Below, one piece after another: positions 8,865-17,131 of a stretch of 64,000 nt of DNA; the stretch's first letter is position 1; the number at the start of each line of letters is the position of its first letter. Source of the stretch: Candidatus Nanoarchaeia archaeon (GTDB taxonomy: Archaea; Nanobdellota; Nanobdellia; Woesearchaeales; JANQNE01); assembly GCA_028279725.1 (NCBI GenBank), contig JANQNE010000012.1, forward strand, positions 1-64,000, read 5' to 3'. A model generated the notes under the pieces. It saw only the letters and a list, made by a program, of their open reading frames with translations, did not search any database and was not told where the DNA came from. The translations under genes were made by a program, and so were the position numbers.

Positions 8865-9323
8865 ATGAGTCCTGTGGCAAAAGAGGTGGCACTTTCTGAA
8901 GTTTGTTTAAGGAGATATGAGAGGCCTAAGAAGATAAAAGGTCGTGAATTGGTTAAGAAATTGTGTTTGAGTTTAGGGTTATTGCAGCCTGGAGATTCAA
9001 GGGATGTTGTTGTTGATGTGCTGCATGTTTTGTTGATAGATAAAGAATTGAAATGCGCTGATATTGAGAAAAAGGTTATCGGGATGAGGGAAGAAGGAAA
9101 GCTGCCTGTTTTAGGAGTTACATCATCAAATGTCAGAAGACAGCTGAAGAGGCTTAGAGACGTGTTTTTGATAGAGAAGAAGAAAAATATGTATAGGATA
9201 ACTGAAGATGCTCCTCTTATTGAAACATTTGAGGATAAGTATGAGAAGTTTTTGCTGGAGAGCTGCTTAAAGAGAGTCAAGGATTATATGGATGCAATTG
9301 ACAAGGAGTTTAAGATAAAATGA
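8865..9323 (+). CDS. Small winged-helix-like protein of unknown function
   Basis: A 152-residue protein, not assigned to a family. Residues about 48-112 fit a helix-turn-helix/winged-helix (DVLHVLLIDKELKCADIEKK, then SSNVRRQLKRLRD, then IEKKKNMYRITED), preceded by a basic segment and followed by a C-terminal amphipathic helix. It could be a DNA- or RNA-binding regulator. Its stop overlaps the start of the methyltransferase-kinase gene (ATGA), so the two are probably cotranslated. A promoter lies 30 nt upstream. Confidence 0.6.
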   Translation: MSPVAKEVALSEVCLRRYERPKKIKGRELVKKLCLSLGLLQPGDSRDVVVDVLHVLLIDKELKCADIEKKVIGMREEGKLPVLGVTSSNVRRQLKRLRDVFLIEKKKNMYRITEDAPLIETFEDKYEKFLLESCLKRVKDYMDAIDKEFKIK

Positions 9324-10489
9324 AAATTGAAGTGTATGAACCGCATGAAGACAGCTTTTTGCTGAAGAAGTATGTGAGAAGGCATGCAAGAGGAGATGTC
9401 TTAGATGTTGGAACTGGATCAGGGATACAGGCAATAGCTGCTGCTCCTTACTGTAAAAGTGTTTTAGCTGTTGACATAAATGACCAGGCTCTGATATTTG
9501 CTAGAGGAGAGGCTGGTGAGCTGAAGAATATAAGTTTCAAGAAGTCTGATCTTTTTAGCAAAGTTAAGGGAAAGTTTGATGTTATTGTATTTAATCCTCC
9601 TTATCTTCCTTATGATGAAAGAGAGCCTGAAGAGATCAGAGCTTATACAACCGGCGGAAAGGAAGGATGTGAGCTGCTGATTAAATTTTTAGAGCAGGCA
9701 AATGATTATCTGAAGACTGATGGTGAGATCCTTACTGTGTTCTCTACTTTGAGCAATAAGGAAAGGATAGATCATGCTATAGAAGAGAATTGTTTTAGTT
9801 TTTCTGAGTTAGATTTCATGGATTTTCCGTTTGAGAAGATCTATGTTTATTCTATAAAGAAGTCTCAGCTTAGGAAAGAGATGGAAGAGAATGATGTAAA
9901 GAATATCAAGAAATTTGCTAAAGGACATAGAGGTGTTATCTATACTGGCAACTGGGGAAGTCTGAAGATAGCTGCTAAGGCTAAGCTTCCTGGAAGCGAG
10001 GCTGTAGGAAATATAGAGAAAGAGGCTAATTGGTTAAGGACACTGAACAGGTTTAATATCGGGCCTAAGCTGATCTATTCTGAACCAGGTTATTTTGTAT
10101 ATAAGTTTGTTGAAGGAAAGTTTTTGCTTGATTTTGTGGAGAAGGAGAAGAAGAAAACAAAGATAAAGAAGATACTGAGGAAGGTGTTTGACCAGTGCTT
10201 TTTCTTAGATCAGCATAATATCAACAAAGAAGAGATGCACAGGCCATACAAGCATGTTTTGGTTAAAGGAGAGAAAGTTACGCTGATAGATTTCGAAAGA
10301 GCTAATCATACTGAAAAGCCAAGCAATGTTACACAATTTGTCCAGGGTGTTATGAGCGGAAGATTAGGAGAGTTGCTTAGGAAGAAAAAGTTTAAGATTA
10401 ATAAAAGAAGGATGATTAGGTTAGCTAAAGATTATAGAAAAGACAGTTCTAAGGAGAGTTTTGAGGCAATATTAGATGCAATTCGCTGA
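9320..10489 (+). CDS. HemK2/Mtq2-like methyltransferase fused to a COG2112-like protein kinase domain
   Basis: A two-domain, 389-residue protein. Residues 1-190 are a class I SAM methyltransferase with motif I DVGTGSGIQA and the NPPY signature (FNPPYLPYDE near 93). This matches archaeal/eukaryotic HemK2, which N5-methylates the GGQ glutamine of release factor aRF1. Residues about 195-389 look like the predicted Ser/Thr kinase family COG2112: AKGHRGVIY in the glycine-loop position, YKFVEGKFLLDF hinge, and LIDFERA in place of DFG. A canonical HxD loop is not evident, so catalysis is uncertain. A Trm112-like protein, the usual HemK2 partner, is encoded 2.2 kb away. The gene overlaps both neighbours. 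Confidence 0.8.
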   Translation: MKIEVYEPHEDSFLLKKYVRRHARGDVLDVGTGSGIQAIAAAPYCKSVLAVDINDQALIFARGEAGELKNISFKKSDLFSKVKGKFDVIVFNPPYLPYDEREPEEIRAYTTGGKEGCELLIKFLEQANDYLKTDGEILTVFSTLSNKERIDHAIEENCFSFSELDFMDFPFEKIYVYSIKKSQLRKEMEENDVKNIKKFAKGHRGVIYTGNWGSLKIAAKAKLPGSEAVGNIEKEANWLRTLNRFNIGPKLIYSEPGYFVYKFVEGKFLLDFVEKEKKKTKIKKILRKVFDQCFFLDQHNINKEEMHRPYKHVLVKGEKVTLIDFERANHTEKPSNVTQFVQGVMSGRLGELLRKKKFKINKRRMIRLAKDYRKDSSKESFEAILDAIR

Positions 10490-10778
10490 GAAAGTCTATT
10501 TTCTTGTAAGTAAGATACCTAAAGGAAAAGTTAGCACGTATAAGGCTATCGCTAAGAAGTTAGGTGGAAAAGGTTATCGTGCTGTTGGGAATGCTTTGAG
10601 AGTTAATCCGAATGTTGTTAAGGTTCCATGCCATAGGGTTGTTTGTTCAGATGGATCGTTGGGCGGTTATTGCGGTGTGAAGAATTCTAGGAAGAAGATT
10701 TTGTTGTTACGAAAAGAAGGTGTGATTGTTGTTGGGGGAAGGATTAAGGATTTTAAGAAGAAGTTGTTTAAAGTTTAG
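10476..10778 (+). CDS. ogt: Single-domain O6-methylguanine-DNA methyltransferase
   Basis: A 100-residue protein corresponding to the C-terminal DNA-binding/active-site domain of MGMT. The acceptor-cysteine motif reads VPCHRVVCSDGSLGGY, and an upstream helix-turn-helix is visible (STYKAIAKKLGGKGYRAVGN). The cysteine is intact, so it is a true alkyltransferase type rather than an ATL protein with Trp at that position. It lacks the N-terminal RNase H-like domain of the roughly 170-residue archaeal enzymes. It starts 14 nt inside the preceding kinase-domain gene, which implies co-expression, and its 3' end overlaps the convergent gene by 11 nt. Confidence 0.85.
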   Translation: MQFAEKVYFLVSKIPKGKVSTYKAIAKKLGGKGYRAVGNALRVNPNVVKVPCHRVVCSDGSLGGYCGVKNSRKKILLLRKEGVIVVGGRIKDFKKKLFKV

Positions 10779-11448
10779 CTAAGATTTCTGAAGTCTGTTG
10801 TGGGTCTTTTACTATGATAACCTCAAGATTTGGTAGTTCATCATCAGATGGAATACTCTGCATGTCATGTATAAGCCTTATTGCACCTTCATTCACTAAA
10901 GGCCTTTCAGAACCATCATTTCTATACCTGTCTAATACAAAATCAAGGTCATAATCAAAGAAAATCAGTTTTTTCTTTACAGAATCTAAGTCATCTGGAT
11001 TAAGTTGTTTTTCCCTTTGTGAGTTTAGGATAGCTATGTGGTCCTTAAGGGAATCGTAGAATGATTGCCTGTCTTCTTTGTTGTAGTATAAAGATTCCAT
11101 CACAGGAGTTGAATCTCCGATACTCATGAGTTTTTCAGTTAAACAGGCCATAGCAGCTCCCTGTAAGAACAACTGCCAATGTTCTCCCTGTCCGGAGTTA
11201 TTTAGAGCATTCCTGATTTTATCCTGCACGGCTTTTGGATCTGGACCATTATCTGTCTTGACCTGGCTTATAATCTTGGGATTATACATATTAGTGTAAT
11301 TGACGAATTTTTCAGCATCAGTATTCATCTCATCACATAATGTATCAAAGCATAGATTAACGTATCTTGGATCTTTATCTGCTATCTGCTTACATAGATG
11401 ACTCTTTCCAGAATAAGGCATTCCTCCGACTAAAATTATATCTTTCAT
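10768..11448 (-). CDS. P-loop kinase-like NTPase
   Basis: A 226-residue soluble protein beginning with strand and Walker A loop (IILVGGMPYSGKSHL), followed by a nucleotide-kinase-like helix and CFDTLCDEM. It resembles the zeta-toxin/APS-kinase/AAA_33 class of small P-loop kinases that phosphorylate small molecules or nucleotides. FFDYDLDFVLDRYRNDG near 165 could be the lid or base-binding region. The substrate cannot be told from sequence. No antitoxin-like gene is adjacent, so a toxin role is not supported. Confidence 0.65.
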   Translation of the reverse strand: MKDIILVGGMPYSGKSHLCKQIADKDPRYVNLCFDTLCDEMNTDAEKFVNYTNMYNPKIISQVKTDNGPDPKAVQDKIRNALNNSGQGEHWQLFLQGAAMACLTEKLMSIGDSTPVMESLYYNKEDRQSFYDSLKDHIAILNSQREKQLNPDDLDSVKKKLIFFDYDLDFVLDRYRNDGSERPLVNEGAIRLIHDMQSIPSDDELPNLEVIIVKDPQQTSEILAKL

Positions 11449-11494
11449 TTTGCGAAATACCTAAACAGAACTCTTTTTAAAAAAATAAAAATAA

Positions 11495-12433
11495 TTATCT
11501 TTTCTTCTTTTTCTTAGTCTTCTTGATGTCTTTTTCAAGACCAAGCTTGTCCAATAGCTCTTTGTATCTGTTCCTGATTGTAACTTCTGTTACACCAGCA
11601 ACATCTGCTACTTCTCTCTGAGTCCTTTTTTCTCCGTGGATCAGTGCGCTTACATATAATGCAGCTGCAGCAATTCCTGTTGGACCTCTTCCTGAAGTTA
11701 GCTCGTGTTTCTGAGCCATCTCTAAGATCTCTATTGATTTTGACTGTGTTTCTGCTGAAAGTTTTAGTGCAGATGAGAATCTTGCAATATAATCAGCAGG
11801 ATTTGATGGTAGTATAGTGATTCCTAGCTCTCTTGTTACGAATCTGTAAGTTCTTCCTATTTCCTTTTTCTCTATTCCTGAAGCTTCTGACAATTCATCT
11901 AAAGTTCTTGGAACATCATGTCTTCTGCAAGCAGCATAAAGTGCTCCTGCAACAACTGATTCCATTGATCTTCCTCTTACTAACCCTCTCTGAACTGCTA
12001 AAGTATAGATCCTTGCAGATTCTTCTTCAACGGATTTTGGAAGTTTTAGATATGAGGAAACTCTTTTTAGCTCTGCTAAAGCAAGCTTTAGATTTCTTTC
12101 GATTGCTGTTGATATCCTGTACTGCCATTTTCTTAGCCTAAAGAACTTGTTCCTGTCTTTGTTTCCTAATCTTAAAAGATCTCCTTTCTGACCAACTTCT
12201 GTCCCTAATCCCTGGTCGTACTGAGTATAAGTCATTGGTGCTCCGCTTCTTCTTCTTTTTTCAGAGCCTTCTGAATCGAATTCACGCCATTCCTGTGAGA
12301 AGTCAACCATCTTATCTTCTATAACTAAGCCGCAGTCTTTACAGATAACTTCGCCTTTTTCTCTGTTCCAGAATAGGTTGATGCCTCCACATTCAGGGCA
12401 TTTTTTAACCATGTTTTGTTGTTGTGATGCCAT
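11495..12433 (-). CDS. tfb: Transcription initiation factor TFB
   Basis: A 312-residue archaeal TFIIB homologue that bridges TBP/TATA and RNA polymerase. The N-terminal zinc ribbon uses CPECGG (12-17) and CKDCG (31-35), followed by the B-finger region (EWREFDSEGSEKRRRSG). Two cyclin folds follow, about 115-205 and 210-300, and the second ends in the helix-turn-helix TQREVADVAGVTEVTIRNRY that reads the BRE. A lysine-rich tail closes the protein. The ATG is preceded by a ribosome-binding site (AGGTGA) inside a small hairpin. TFB uses the TATA sites seen throughout this window. Confidence 0.96.
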   Translation of the reverse strand: MASQQQNMVKKCPECGGINLFWNREKGEVICKDCGLVIEDKMVDFSQEWREFDSEGSEKRRRSGAPMTYTQYDQGLGTEVGQKGDLLRLGNKDRNKFFRLRKWQYRISTAIERNLKLALAELKRVSSYLKLPKSVEEESARIYTLAVQRGLVRGRSMESVVAGALYAACRRHDVPRTLDELSEASGIEKKEIGRTYRFVTRELGITILPSNPADYIARFSSALKLSAETQSKSIEILEMAQKHELTSGRGPTGIAAAALYVSALIHGEKRTQREVADVAGVTEVTIRNRYKELLDKLGLEKDIKKTKKKKKR

Positions 12434-12436
12434 TTT

Positions 12437-12452
12437 ATTTCACCTGTGAAAT
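12437..12452 (-). promoter_or_regulatory. Hairpin presenting the tfb ribosome-binding site
   Basis: Just before the tfb ATG the mRNA reads ATTTCA-CAGG-TGAAAT, a 6-bp stem with the SD core in the loop and right arm. Further upstream TGAAA/TTTCA can form a second hairpin, and a TATA-like ATTATATAAAA lies about 25 nt before that. Accessibility of the SD could tune TFB synthesis; this is inference. Confidence 0.4.
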
Positions 12453-12645
12453 TGATATATGAAAATAACTATATTTCATCAACGAAATTTTTATATAATC
12501 TTCCCCCCCAATTAACTAATAGTTACAATATATTTATATACTCATCCCTTAATTAATATATAAATGTTTTGCTTTTTTAGGGTATTTTTTACTAAATTAG
12601 TAAGATATTTAAAGGGTAAAACGAGCTTTATTGGTATTTTTTAAG

Positions 12646-12813
12646 ATGGTAGAAGAGATTTCAAAGGAATTGATGGATATTATGGCCTGTCCTGGCTGTA
12701 AGAGTGATCTAAAATTATCTGATGATAAAAAAGAGCTTATTTGTTCTAAATGCGGGGCTAAATACGAGATTAAGGATGGGATTCCTGTGCTAGTGCCTCA
12801 GAAAAAGGTTTGA
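12646..12813 (+). CDS. Trm112-like zinc protein
   Basis: A 55-residue Trm112/UPF0434-type protein with a zinc knuckle (MACPGCKSDL and ICSKCGAKYEI) and the conserved end IKDGIPVLVP. Trm112 binds and stabilises several SAM methyltransferases that act on tRNA, rRNA and the release factor. The HemK2-like gene at 9320 is the obvious local candidate partner (inference). The ATG at 12646 follows a TTTAAAGG TATA-like site. An upstream alternative codon at 12631 would add five residues, but the ATG is preferred. Confidence 0.85.
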   Translation: MVEEISKELMDIMACPGCKSDLKLSDDKKELICSKCGAKYEIKDGIPVLVPQKKV

Positions 12814-12826
12814 TTTATAAAAGGGG

Positions 12827-13240
12827 CTAATTTTGGCTGTTTTTTGTTTTTGGATTATAATGTTCTAAAAGTTCTTTCACTTTTTCTATCAGACCGCCAT
12901 TGTTATATGGTTTTGTCATGTAATATGTACGATGATGGTTGCCTGCTTCCATAATTCTTTGGATTTCTGGTTCACAAGAGTGACCTGAAAGGACTAAAAT
13001 AGGGATATCCTTTGTTTTTTCATTTGTTCTTATGTTTTTTACAAAGTCAATTCCATCCTGTTCTGTCGGCATCTGGTAATCGCTGATGATTATATCTGGT
13101 CGGAAGCCGTTTGTCATGTCTTTAAAGGCTGCTTTTGGAGAATCATCTATACGTATTTCATAGTTATCTCTCTTCAATACTGTATATGCTAGCTGAAGAT
13201 GGTCATGTTCATCGTCCACAATGTAAAGCTTGTATGCCAT
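12827..13240 (-). CDS. Stand-alone CheY-like receiver protein
   Basis: A 137-residue single receiver domain. The acidic pocket is YIVDDE, the phospho-acceptor aspartate is in IISDYQMP, the switch threonine/serine region is ILVLSGH, and the conserved lysine is in MTKPY. It has no output domain, and no histidine kinase lies in the window, so it depends on a kinase encoded elsewhere or a small-molecule phosphodonor. The start is ATG 13240; an upstream in-frame start at 13276 would add 12 residues not expected for the fold. Receiver proteins are uncommon in reduced archaea, which suggests acquisition by transfer (inference). Confidence 0.88.
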   Translation of the reverse strand: MAYKLYIVDDEHDHLQLAYTVLKRDNYEIRIDDSPKAAFKDMTNGFRPDIIISDYQMPTEQDGIDFVKNIRTNEKTKDIPILVLSGHSCEPEIQRIMEAGNHHRTYYMTKPYNNGGLIEKVKELLEHYNPKTKNSQN

Positions 13241-13361
13241 AGGTATCGCTACACCAGAATTACCTAAACACTCCAAGCTGTGTGGTGTCTGGAATATATA
13301 AAATTTTATTTATAGATTATAAGTTTTTGGGAAATTATTTTCTAGAAATTAAATTAAAAAA

Positions 13362-13478
13362 TTATGGACTCCAGCTAGAATCAGAAATTGTTTCTTCTTT
13401 GAAATCTGAGTCTTCAATAAAAGGTTCATCTGGAGTTGAAACTAATGGATTATCAAAATAAATATATCCGATTCCCAT
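13362..13478 (-). CDS. Small acidic protein of unknown function, 38 aa
   Basis: A short gene in an otherwise empty 330-nt gap. A strong ribosome-binding site GGAGGTG lies 5 nt before the ATG, and a TATA box ATATATAAAG (13516-13525) lies about 40 nt upstream. The product begins MGIGYIYFDNPLVSTPDEP, is followed by an acidic stretch and ends DSSWSP. No signal peptide or membrane segment is visible, and no family is recognised. Promoter plus SD make it a credible gene despite its size. The rest of the gap (13279-13361) holds only AT-rich sequence. Confidence 0.6.
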   Translation of the reverse strand: MGIGYIYFDNPLVSTPDEPFIEDSDFKEETISDSSWSP

Positions 13479-13576
13479 GATTCCACCTCCCAATCCATAG
13501 TTAGTGGGTTTTGAAATATATAAAGTTTTTGGGTAGATTATATAAATAGAGAATATATTTATAAAGGGGGATAAAT

Positions 13577-14341
13577 TTATAAGTGTTGTGGTTTGAGGTC
13601 TTTCAGAATTATACTGTAATCCTGGTATGAATTTTTACATGGAGAACCCTGCGCGTGGTGGATAATTGATTTTTCCAAATCTTTGTTTACTGCGATTATT
13701 GTTGAAGATACTGTGTTGAACTTATCTGTGTGAACACAGATGCTTTCTATGCTTCCGTTTGGCTCTCCATAATGATCTCTGCACATTGTTTTTATCCTGT
13801 CTATTACAGCTTCTACTGTTTTTGGCTCATCTGTGTGGTATAATTGGTTTAGTCTGTCTCTTCTTCTTGTTGGATTGTTTGTATCGTTTATCTGTGAGCT
13901 TGGCAGGATGTGAAGGCCGTTTTTGAGAACTCTTTGGATCTCTCTGTCATCCTGGTATCTAAGCATCTGTGCAGAGTCTTTGTCTGCGAATAATAAATTG
14001 AAGTAGTTGTATGTGTTTGATTCCAGCTCTGAGATAGTGTAATTTTGTAAAGAGCCTGCATCTTTTTGCTGTAATCCTCCTAAAACTAGTAGTCCTCTTG
14101 ACTTTGCATCCGGTTTCAGGAATTTTTGCTCTACATTTGTAAGGCTGTTAACTACACCATACTGGTTGAACCCCATCCATGTTCCGCTTGCGTCTGTGTC
14201 CTGCGGAGCTATTACGATTGGGTCTTTTGATAGGATTAGAGGTGGTTTGCCTGGCTTTCTTGTCGTTAGTTCATCCCTGTTTTGAGCTATGATTACGGGA
14301 AAATCGTTCAAGACCTTGTATAACATCATTATTGTGCACAT
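13577..14341 (-). CDS. NRDE/TANGO2 family protein
   Basis: A 254-residue protein starting MCTIMM with the family signature AQNRDELTTRKPGKPP near 19-34. The Cys at position 2 matches the conserved N-terminal cysteine of the TANGO2/NRDE family, which resembles Ntn hydrolases. Proposed roles include lipid, CoA or heme handling, and the biochemical function is not settled. Its start overlaps the end of coaBC by 13 nt, so it is cotranslated with the CoA pathway enzyme. That fits proposals linking TANGO2 to CoA metabolism (inference). Confidence 0.85.
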   Translation of the reverse strand: MCTIMMLYKVLNDFPVIIAQNRDELTTRKPGKPPLILSKDPIVIAPQDTDASGTWMGFNQYGVVNSLTNVEQKFLKPDAKSRGLLVLGGLQQKDAGSLQNYTISELESNTYNYFNLLFADKDSAQMLRYQDDREIQRVLKNGLHILPSSQINDTNNPTRRRDRLNQLYHTDEPKTVEAVIDRIKTMCRDHYGEPNGSIESICVHTDKFNTVSSTIIAVNKDLEKSIIHHAQGSPCKNSYQDYSIILKDLKPQHL

Positions 14342-15522
14342 TTTTCTAGTATTTTTTTTGCTATGTCTGTTTTTGATTGTAGTGGGAGGAATTCTTCTGT
14401 GTTCTTGCTTATTATGTAAACTTCGTTGTTGTCTGTGCTGAATCCTGCTCCTTTTTTTGAGATATCATTTGCTACTATGAGGTCTGCTTTTGCTAATTTG
14501 ATCTTTTCTCTGGATTTTTTGATCAGATTTGTTTTTGTTTGTCTGTATTCTGCTTTGAATCCTATGAGGAAGATTGAAGGATTTAGTTTTTTTACTTTTT
14601 CTAAGATCTTTGTTGTTGGTGTAAGTTCAAGGTTTATATTGTTTTTTGAAGATAGTTTTTTAGTTTTTTTGTTTATGGTGAAGTCTGAGACAGCTGCTGT
14701 GTGTATCATGATGTCTGATTTGATGCTGTTTTTTACAGCTTTGAACATGTCTGCTGCTGATCTTACCTGTATGTCTTTGTAAGAGTATGAGGGGTCAACT
14801 GTTGTGTTTGCTCGGATCAATGTTACTTTAGCTCCTCTTCTGTGGGCTTCGTCTGCTATTGCTATTCCCATCTTTCCTGAAGATCTGTTTGTTATTATTC
14901 TGACAGGGTCTATCTCTTCGCTCGTTGCTCCTGCTGTGATTAAGATAGATTTGTTTTTTAATGAGTTTTGTTCTTTTGCTAAGTTTAATGTGTACTCTTC
15001 TATTGATTTTATGTTTGCTAATCTTCCTTTTCCCTTGTAACCGCATGCTAGTTTTCCATATTCTGGCTCTATGATGTGGAAGTTCGTCTGTTTTAGTTTT
15101 TTTAGATTAGATTGTGTTAGTTTGTTGTCCCACATGTTTACGTTCATGGATGGACATAGGATTACATCTGCTTTTGTTGCAAGAACTGTTGTTGTTAGAA
15201 GGTCGTCTGCAATTCCATTTGCTAATTTTGCTATTGTGTTTGCAGTTGTTGGTGCTATCAGGATTAAATCAGCCTTATCTGCCAATGAAATGTGTTTTAT
15301 CTCCATCAGTTTAAGGTATTTTTTGTAGTCAAAACCTTTTCTGAAGAGTTTAGTTGCTACTTTGTTTCCGCTTGCTTTTTCGAATACTTTTTGGTTGATC
15401 AATTTTGTTGCATGTTCAGTCATTATGACTGTTATGTTGAACTTATCTTTTAGAGAGCTGACTAAGTCAACTACTTTGTATAATGCAATTCCTGACGTAA
15501 CTCCAACAATTAATTCTTTCAT
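14329..15522 (-). CDS. coaBC: Bifunctional CoaBC (phosphopantothenoylcysteine synthetase/decarboxylase)
   Basis: A 397-residue enzyme of coenzyme A synthesis. The N-terminal CoaC flavodoxin-like domain (1-180) decarboxylates 4'-phosphopantothenoylcysteine: KHISLADKADLILIAPTTAN contains the catalytic-His region and PSMNVNMW is the conserved PxMNxxMW motif. The C-terminal CoaB domain (about 190-397) joins phosphopantothenate to cysteine: ITAGATSEEIDPVRIITNRS and HTAAVSDF are the nucleotide-binding segments. Length is normal. It is first in a two-gene operon with the TANGO2-like gene. Confidence 0.95.
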   Translation of the reverse strand: MKELIVGVTSGIALYKVVDLVSSLKDKFNITVIMTEHATKLINQKVFEKASGNKVATKLFRKGFDYKKYLKLMEIKHISLADKADLILIAPTTANTIAKLANGIADDLLTTTVLATKADVILCPSMNVNMWDNKLTQSNLKKLKQTNFHIIEPEYGKLACGYKGKGRLANIKSIEEYTLNLAKEQNSLKNKSILITAGATSEEIDPVRIITNRSSGKMGIAIADEAHRRGAKVTLIRANTTVDPSYSYKDIQVRSAADMFKAVKNSIKSDIMIHTAAVSDFTINKKTKKLSSKNNINLELTPTTKILEKVKKLNPSIFLIGFKAEYRQTKTNLIKKSREKIKLAKADLIVANDISKKGAGFSTDNNEVYIISKNTEEFLPLQSKTDIAKKILEKCAQ

Positions 15523-15577
15523 TAAACGAGAATGGACTTCAAGTTGATTTAAAAATGTTGCTATAAAAAGAATAAAT

Positions 15578-15600
15578 GCTGCGACCCGATGGGATTTGAA
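15578..15600 (-). pseudogene. tRNA 3'-end remnant
   Basis: Read leftwards this is TTCAAATCC, then CATC, then GGGTCGCAGC. It equals the 3' end of the intact tRNA-Ser at 17248-17381 except for a 4-nt insertion, and TTCAAATCCCATC also matches the tRNA-Leu T-arm. There is no matching 5' acceptor and no T-stem partner within the intergenic region, so no complete tRNA can be drawn. With tRNA-Ser it brackets the FAD dehydrogenase gene. Confidence 0.5.
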
Positions 15601-15630
15601 AGGAAAGCAGAATGCTTTTCTTAGGCTATG

Positions 15631-15644
15631 AAACGGGCCCGTTT
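15631..15644. terminator. GC-rich palindrome downstream of the FAD dehydrogenase
   Basis: AAACGGGCCCGTTT is a perfect 14-nt palindrome about 40 nt past the stop of the leftward gene at 15682, next to another hairpin (AAAGCA/TGCTTT, 15604-15619). In a strongly AT-rich region this is notable. It may mark a transcript end or be part of a decayed RNA gene; no long T-run follows leftwards. Confidence 0.35.
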
Positions 15645-15681
15645 GTGCTTTTTCTTATGGAAATATTAAGTTGAAGAAAAG

Positions 15682-17055
15682 TTATATAGTTTTTGATTTA
15701 TCATGTATGTCTCTTGCACAAGCAATTCCTTGCATCCCTGCTGCAATAATTCCTTGACTCATTCCAGCTCCATCACCTATTGCATACAGTCCTTTTTGGG
15801 AGGTCTCAAAATTACTATTCACATCTACTTTTCTCATCCACCACTCTACAAAAGGAGCATATAGTAAATTTTCACCTTGTGCAAAACCAGGTAAGACTAA
15901 ATCTACTTTTTGAATAAACTTTGACATCCTGTCTGCAAATCTGACTGAATAAAGATGACTTAAGTCTCCACATCTACAATCATTTAAAGTGGGAGTCAAA
16001 GCAAGATCTCTTAAAGCACCAGGGTCAGTTTCAACAAAATCAAATAAATCCTGGGTTGTCTGAACTACTGGCCTACCATTTCCAAATGAATTAATTTGTT
16101 TTATGAACCCTCTGCTATGTTCATAAGGAATTATATCTTCTGGAAGATCAAGCCTCATAATAATATTCACAGATACATTATCAGATTCCTGCCTTTCTAA
16201 ATAATTACCTTCAACCAATTTAAGTCCATTATAATCTGCAATAACAACTTTTCCTTTATCGGAGAAGCAATGAGTTTTCACATAATCTCCATTTGGGAAT
16301 CTCATACTTATTTTTGGGTTATCAGTTAATTCAGTAACTAATGTTGTTACTTCTCTTGGTAATTCTAACCTCACTCCCAGATACAATGGATTGTTTTTTG
16401 AAGTGATTCCTAATTTATCGCATTGATCATGAAACCAATTTGATCCAATTTTCCCAGGAGAAGAAACCAAATATTTTGAATGAAAATTACCTCTGGATGT
16501 TTCCAGACAATATCTTCCATTTTGAGAAATATTTCTTGCTTCATTATTAAAACTAAATTCAACCCCTTTATTTCTAAGAAATTGTTCTAAAGCTTCAACT
16601 TTTTTTAATCTTTGTTCTAAACCTATTCTCGCAACATCATAATATTTAAACCCTAAACCCGTATCATTAAATGCTTGTTGACATGAGGATAGATCTTTCT
16701 GGGCGGGAGGATTAAGATCAATATCACCTTCATCTAAAGATAACATCTCAACAACTCTTTGCATTAATTCTGTTGTTTGGTCAGGTGAATAAAAATTTGC
16801 AATGTCACCACCAACTTTTGGATCGAGACATAGTTTTCCATCAGAATATAGTCCTGCCCCTCCTGATCCATGTGTAACATCACAAGTGGGATGATCAATA
16901 CACAGCTCTTCTAAGGAAGGACATTTTCTATCTTCTATTGATTTTCCTTTATCTACTACAAGGATTGATAAATCAGAAGTTGAAACTAGTTCATAAGCTG
17001 TAGCTAATCCTGCTGGACCAGCACCAACTATAATAACATCGTATTTGCCCTCCAT
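15682..17055 (-). CDS. FAD-dependent dehydrogenase (COG2509-like)
   Basis: A 457-residue flavoprotein. The N-terminal dinucleotide-binding motif is VIIVGAGPAGLATAYEL, a GSGGAGLYSDGKL segment follows near 66-78, and the C-terminal FAD motif is GLYAIGDGAGMSQGIIAAG. Layout and length match the uncharacterised FAD-dependent dehydrogenase family related to HI0933/geranylgeranyl-reductase-like proteins; the substrate is unknown. The start is ATG 17055 (an upstream TTG adds 4 residues). A TATA-like ATTTATAAATTC (17103-17114) precedes it. It is bracketed by an intact tRNA-Ser and a tRNA 3' remnant, which raises the possibility of past insertion. Confidence 0.82.
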   Translation of the reverse strand: MEGKYDVIIVGAGPAGLATAYELVSTSDLSILVVDKGKSIEDRKCPSLEELCIDHPTCDVTHGSGGAGLYSDGKLCLDPKVGGDIANFYSPDQTTELMQRVVEMLSLDEGDIDLNPPAQKDLSSCQQAFNDTGLGFKYYDVARIGLEQRLKKVEALEQFLRNKGVEFSFNNEARNISQNGRYCLETSRGNFHSKYLVSSPGKIGSNWFHDQCDKLGITSKNNPLYLGVRLELPREVTTLVTELTDNPKISMRFPNGDYVKTHCFSDKGKVVIADYNGLKLVEGNYLERQESDNVSVNIIMRLDLPEDIIPYEHSRGFIKQINSFGNGRPVVQTTQDLFDFVETDPGALRDLALTPTLNDCRCGDLSHLYSVRFADRMSKFIQKVDLVLPGFAQGENLLYAPFVEWWMRKVDVNSNFETSQKGLYAIGDGAGMSQGIIAAGMQGIACARDIHDKSKTI

Positions 17056-17131
17056 ATTAATCCCCAAATCCAGAACCCCTTTTTAGGTGATTAAGAACTC
17101 AGAATTTATAAATTTAGCGAGAATTACAGCG

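Noticed and set aside
10768-11448. Zeta-type toxin of a toxin-antitoxin pair
   Set aside because: The P-loop fits broadly, but no small antitoxin gene is adjacent; called only as a P-loop kinase.
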